Below, piece by piece: positions 61,754-64,000 of a stretch of 64,000 nt of DNA; within the stretch, counting starts at the first letter, position 1; the number at the start of each line of letters is the position of its first letter. The position numbers and the translations under genes are program-made. Source of the stretch: Agromyces sp. SYSU T00194 (GTDB taxonomy: Bacteria > Actinomycetota > Actinomycetes > Actinomycetales > Microbacteriaceae). Location of the stretch: NCBI RefSeq assembly GCF_040496035.1, contig NZ_JBEPJZ010000002.1:682001-746000 (forward strand). Reading direction: 5' to 3'. The notes under the pieces were generated by a model that saw only the letters and a program-made list of their open reading frames with translations, did not search any database and was not told the DNA's origin.

Positions 61754-62863
61754 TCAGCCCGCGGCGCAGCGCGGCAGCGCGTCCAGGTCGCCGCCCTGGG
61801 CGATGACGTCGATCGCGTCGATCGCGTCGTCGAGGGTCTGCACCGCGAAGACCTCGAGGCCCGACGGGATGTTCCCGACGACCTCGTCGCAGTTGCTCGC
61901 GGGCGCCAGCATCCAGTCGGCGCCGGCGCCGACCGCGCCGTGCATCTTCTGGCGGATGCCGCCGATGGGGCCCACGTTGCCGGCCGAGTCGATCGTGCCC
62001 GTGCCGGCGATCCGCTCGCCGCCGGTCATGGCGTCGGGCGTCAGCTTGTCGATGATGCCGAGTGCGAACATCAGGCCGGCACTCGGCCCGCCCACGTCGT
62101 CGAGCTGGATCTGCACGTCGATCGGGAACTCGTACTGCATCGTGACGCCCACGCCGATGAGCAGGGTGCCGTCCTGGTCGCGCGGGGTGACGACCGCGTC
62201 GACGGTCTCGCCGTCGCGGTCGACCTCGATGTCGGCGGGCTCGGCGCCGTTGACCTGGATGGCATCGCGCAGCGACGCGATGTCGTGCATGGGCTCGCCG
62301 TTGACGGCGGTGATGACGTCGCCCTCCTCGAGCTGGCCCTCCGCGGCCGAGTCGTCGAGCAGCCCGATGATGGTGACCTCGCGCGGGAAGTCGTAGCCGA
62401 GCTCGACCAGCGCGGCCGCGATGGCGTCCTGCTGGGAGTCGACCATGAGCGTCTGGTTCTGCTCGTCGCGCTCCTCCTGCGTGAGGTCGGCCGGGAAGAC
62501 CGCCTCGATGGGCACCACCGCACGGCTGTCGTCGAGCATCGCCCCGCCGATCTCGAGCCACGACGGCTGCCGCTGCGGATTGCCGACGATCGAGACGGTG
62601 AGCAGGTCGAGGTTGCCCTCGGTCGGGTACGTGGTCTCGTCGGGCACGGAGATGAGCGGCACCTCGTCGCCGTCGCTCGTGGTCGCGACCCCGAGCGTGT
62701 CGTACACGGGGCCGGGCTGCTCGATGACGTACGGCGCCGGCGACGACGCGAAGACGCCGGCGATCACGACGGCGATCGCCAGGAGCCACCAGCCGGCGGT
62801 GCGGGCCCGCGACCCGGGGCGACGCTGTTCGGGGCGCGCGCGATCCTCGTCGAACAGGGCCAT
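61754..62863 (-). CDS. PDZ and Lon-type (S16) protease, YlbL/SepM-like
   Basis: A 369-residue membrane-anchored protease. One helix (WWLLAIAVVIAGVFASSPAPY), then a PDZ domain (EGQLEEGDVITAVNGEPMHDI) and a C-terminal Lon-like domain. The catalytic Ser is in GGPSAGLMFALGIID and Lys in GGIRQKMHGAV. SepM in streptococci cleaves a signal peptide; the substrate here is unknown. Start ATG 62863 is followed by a soluble basic 20 residues. It is divergent from the metalloprotease gene. Confidence 0.92.
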   Translation of the reverse strand: MALFDEDRARPEQRRPGSRARTAGWWLLAIAVVIAGVFASSPAPYVIEQPGPVYDTLGVATTSDGDEVPLISVPDETTYPTEGNLDLLTVSIVGNPQRQPSWLEIGGAMLDDSRAVVPIEAVFPADLTQEERDEQNQTLMVDSQQDAIAAALVELGYDFPREVTIIGLLDDSAAEGQLEEGDVITAVNGEPMHDIASLRDAIQVNGAEPADIEVDRDGETVDAVVTPRDQDGTLLIGVGVTMQYEFPIDVQIQLDDVGGPSAGLMFALGIIDKLTPDAMTGGERIAGTGTIDSAGNVGPIGGIRQKMHGAVGAGADWMLAPASNCDEVVGNIPSGLEVFAVQTLDDAIDAIDVIAQGGDLDALPRCAAG

Positions 62864-63032
62864 CGGGTTCCTCTCTGGGTCGGCACACGGGGGCGCGCCG
62901 ACGGCACCGTGCGGGTGGCGATGGCGCTGTTCGCGACGGGCGGACAGCCGGAACGACCAGCCTAGGCCATTTCCCAGTCAACCCGTCGGGCGCGCGGATA
63001 GCGTAGGAACATCCGACTGGGAGGTGGCTGAA

Positions 63033-64000
63033 GTGGCCGACGAGAATGGCCCCGGCGACGACCGGAGTCCCGAGGACGAGTTCCGCGACATGCTGCGCGA
63101 GATCCTGTCCGGCGGCGCGGGCGTCGACCCCGCCCAGCTCGCCGGCGCGGCCGGCCTGCCGAACGATCCGGCGAGCGTCGCCGCGCTGTTCAGCCAGCTC
63201 CAGCAGGCGATGGCCTCGGGCGGCGACGGCATCAACCGCGACCTCGCCCTCCAGCAGGGCGTCGCCCGTGCGAAGGACGGCCAGCAGGACACGGATGCGG
63301 CGACCCGAGCCGCCTGGGAGCAGGCGTACCACGTGGCCGCCCTCTGGCTCGACGAGGCCGTCGCCGTGAGCAGCCTGACCGAGCCCGGGGTGCTGCTCAG
63401 CCGGCGCCGCTGGGTGGAGCAGACCATGCCGGTCTGGACCCAGCTCGCCGAGCCGGTCGCCGCGAGCATCGCCGACTCGCTCACGCAGGTCATGTCGGAG
63501 CAGGCCCCCGAGGAGCTGCGCGGCATGATGGCCGGCGCGAGCCAGATGATGCGGTCGATCGGCGGCACGCTGTTCGCGATGCAGCTCGGCCAGGTGGTCG
63601 GGCAGCTGTCGGCCGAGGTCGTGTCGGGCGGCGACGTCGGCATCCCGCTGCTGGAGGACGGCACCGCCGCGGTGCTGCCCCAGAACGCCGCCGAGTTCGG
63701 CGACGGGCTCGACATCCCCGACGACCAGGTGCAGCTCTACCTCGCGGTGCGCGAGCTCGCGCACGCGCGCCTGTTCCGCCACGCGCGCTGGCTCCGGCTG
63801 CGGCTGATCACCTCCATCACGGACTTCGCCCGGGGCATCCGCATCGACACCGACCGCATCGAGGAGCTCGCCAGCGACTTCGACCCGTCGAACCCCGAGG
63901 CGCTGCGCGACGCGCTCGTCAACGGCTCGCTGATCCCGCCGAAGACCCCCGAGCAGCAGGCCGCGCTCGCGCGCCTGGAGACGATGCTCGCCCTCATCGA
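63033..64000 (+). CDS. Zinc-dependent metalloprotease family protein (DUF2342), 3'-truncated
   Basis: The first 322 codons of a protein of the actinobacterial zincin-like DUF2342 family. A short acidic start (DENGPGDDRSPEDEFRDML) precedes a helical domain. Typical segments are WEQAYHVAALWLDEA, MMAGASQMMRSIGGTLFAMQLGQVVG (in parts) and LAVRELAHARLFRHARWL, where ELAHARLFRH takes the place of an HExxH-like helix. GTG at 63033 has GGGAGG about eight bases upstream. It runs off the window end. Confidence 0.88.
   Translation, partial: MADENGPGDDRSPEDEFRDMLREILSGGAGVDPAQLAGAAGLPNDPASVAALFSQLQQAMASGGDGINRDLALQQGVARAKDGQQDTDAATRAAWEQAYHVAALWLDEAVAVSSLTEPGVLLSRRRWVEQTMPVWTQLAEPVAASIADSLTQVMSEQAPEELRGMMAGASQMMRSIGGTLFAMQLGQVVGQLSAEVVSGGDVGIPLLEDGTAAVLPQNAAEFGDGLDIPDDQVQLYLAVRELAHARLFRHARWLRLRLITSITDFARGIRIDTDRIEELASDFDPSNPEALRDALVNGSLIPPKTPEQQAALARLETMLALI

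Overview
The window is high-GC actinobacterial chromosome. Dense operons with 1- or 4-base start/stop overlaps, GTG and TTG starts, a prfB-ftsE-ftsX-smpB block, a DUF3039 protein, a UPF0182 protein, a DUF2342-type metalloprotease and a Tad pilus locus together point to Microbacteriaceae (Agromyces/Microbacterium-like). The genus is inferred, not proven.

Layout. 1-3.1 kb: two glycosyltransferases and a tyrosine phosphatase. 3.1-7.3 kb: smpB, ftsX, ftsE and prfB, with one opposing membrane-protein gene inserted. 7.4-15.6 kb: a secreted protein, a large LuxR (LAL) regulator, a small lipoprotein, a BCCT osmolyte transporter, a nitrilase and an acyltransferase. 15.7-26.2 kb: a Tad/Flp pilus operon on the minus strand whose ATPase gene tadA is cut in two by a 5.9-kb integrative element (19408-25358). 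26.3-31.1 kb: a SHOCT protein, tRNA-Leu, several single genes, an iron-regulated heme oxygenase between two copies of a ~150-bp repeat, and a DedA protein. 31.2-41 kb: a CDF metal exporter, rdgB, rph, murI, a LysR/EamA pair, pncB, DUF3039 and an ABC exporter. 41.3-49.6 kb: a cell-surface glycopolymer locus (nucleotidyltransferase, TagGH-like ABC exporter, CDP-glycerol-type polymerase, CDP-alcohol transferase, two GT2 enzymes). 49.7-64 kb: an S1C protease, two secreted proteins, an aminotransferase with an omega-amidase-like enzyme, an SDR, a serine-hydrolase-like lipoprotein without its catalytic residues, initiator tRNA-Met, a methyltransferase, UPF0182, a Lon-type PDZ protease and the start of a metalloprotease gene.

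The most unusual part is the element in tadA. It carries a large serine recombinase, a primase-polymerase/RecA-type helicase replication protein, two small overlapping genes, a 40-residue zinc-ribbon gene on the other strand, and a probable origin with two perfect DnaA boxes. No conjugation or capsid gene is visible. Its ends share a 16-bp core that differs at two positions. Joining the ends in the excised circle would place TTGTAA (right end) exactly 17 bp before TACTAT (left end), with the recombinase ATG 7 bases further on. The circular form would therefore assemble a strong, probably leaderless recombinase promoter that the integrated form lacks. Excision would also restore a complete tadA frame of about 414 codons. 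The element could thus act as an excisable switch on pilus formation while replicating as a small plasmid; this is inferred from sequence only.
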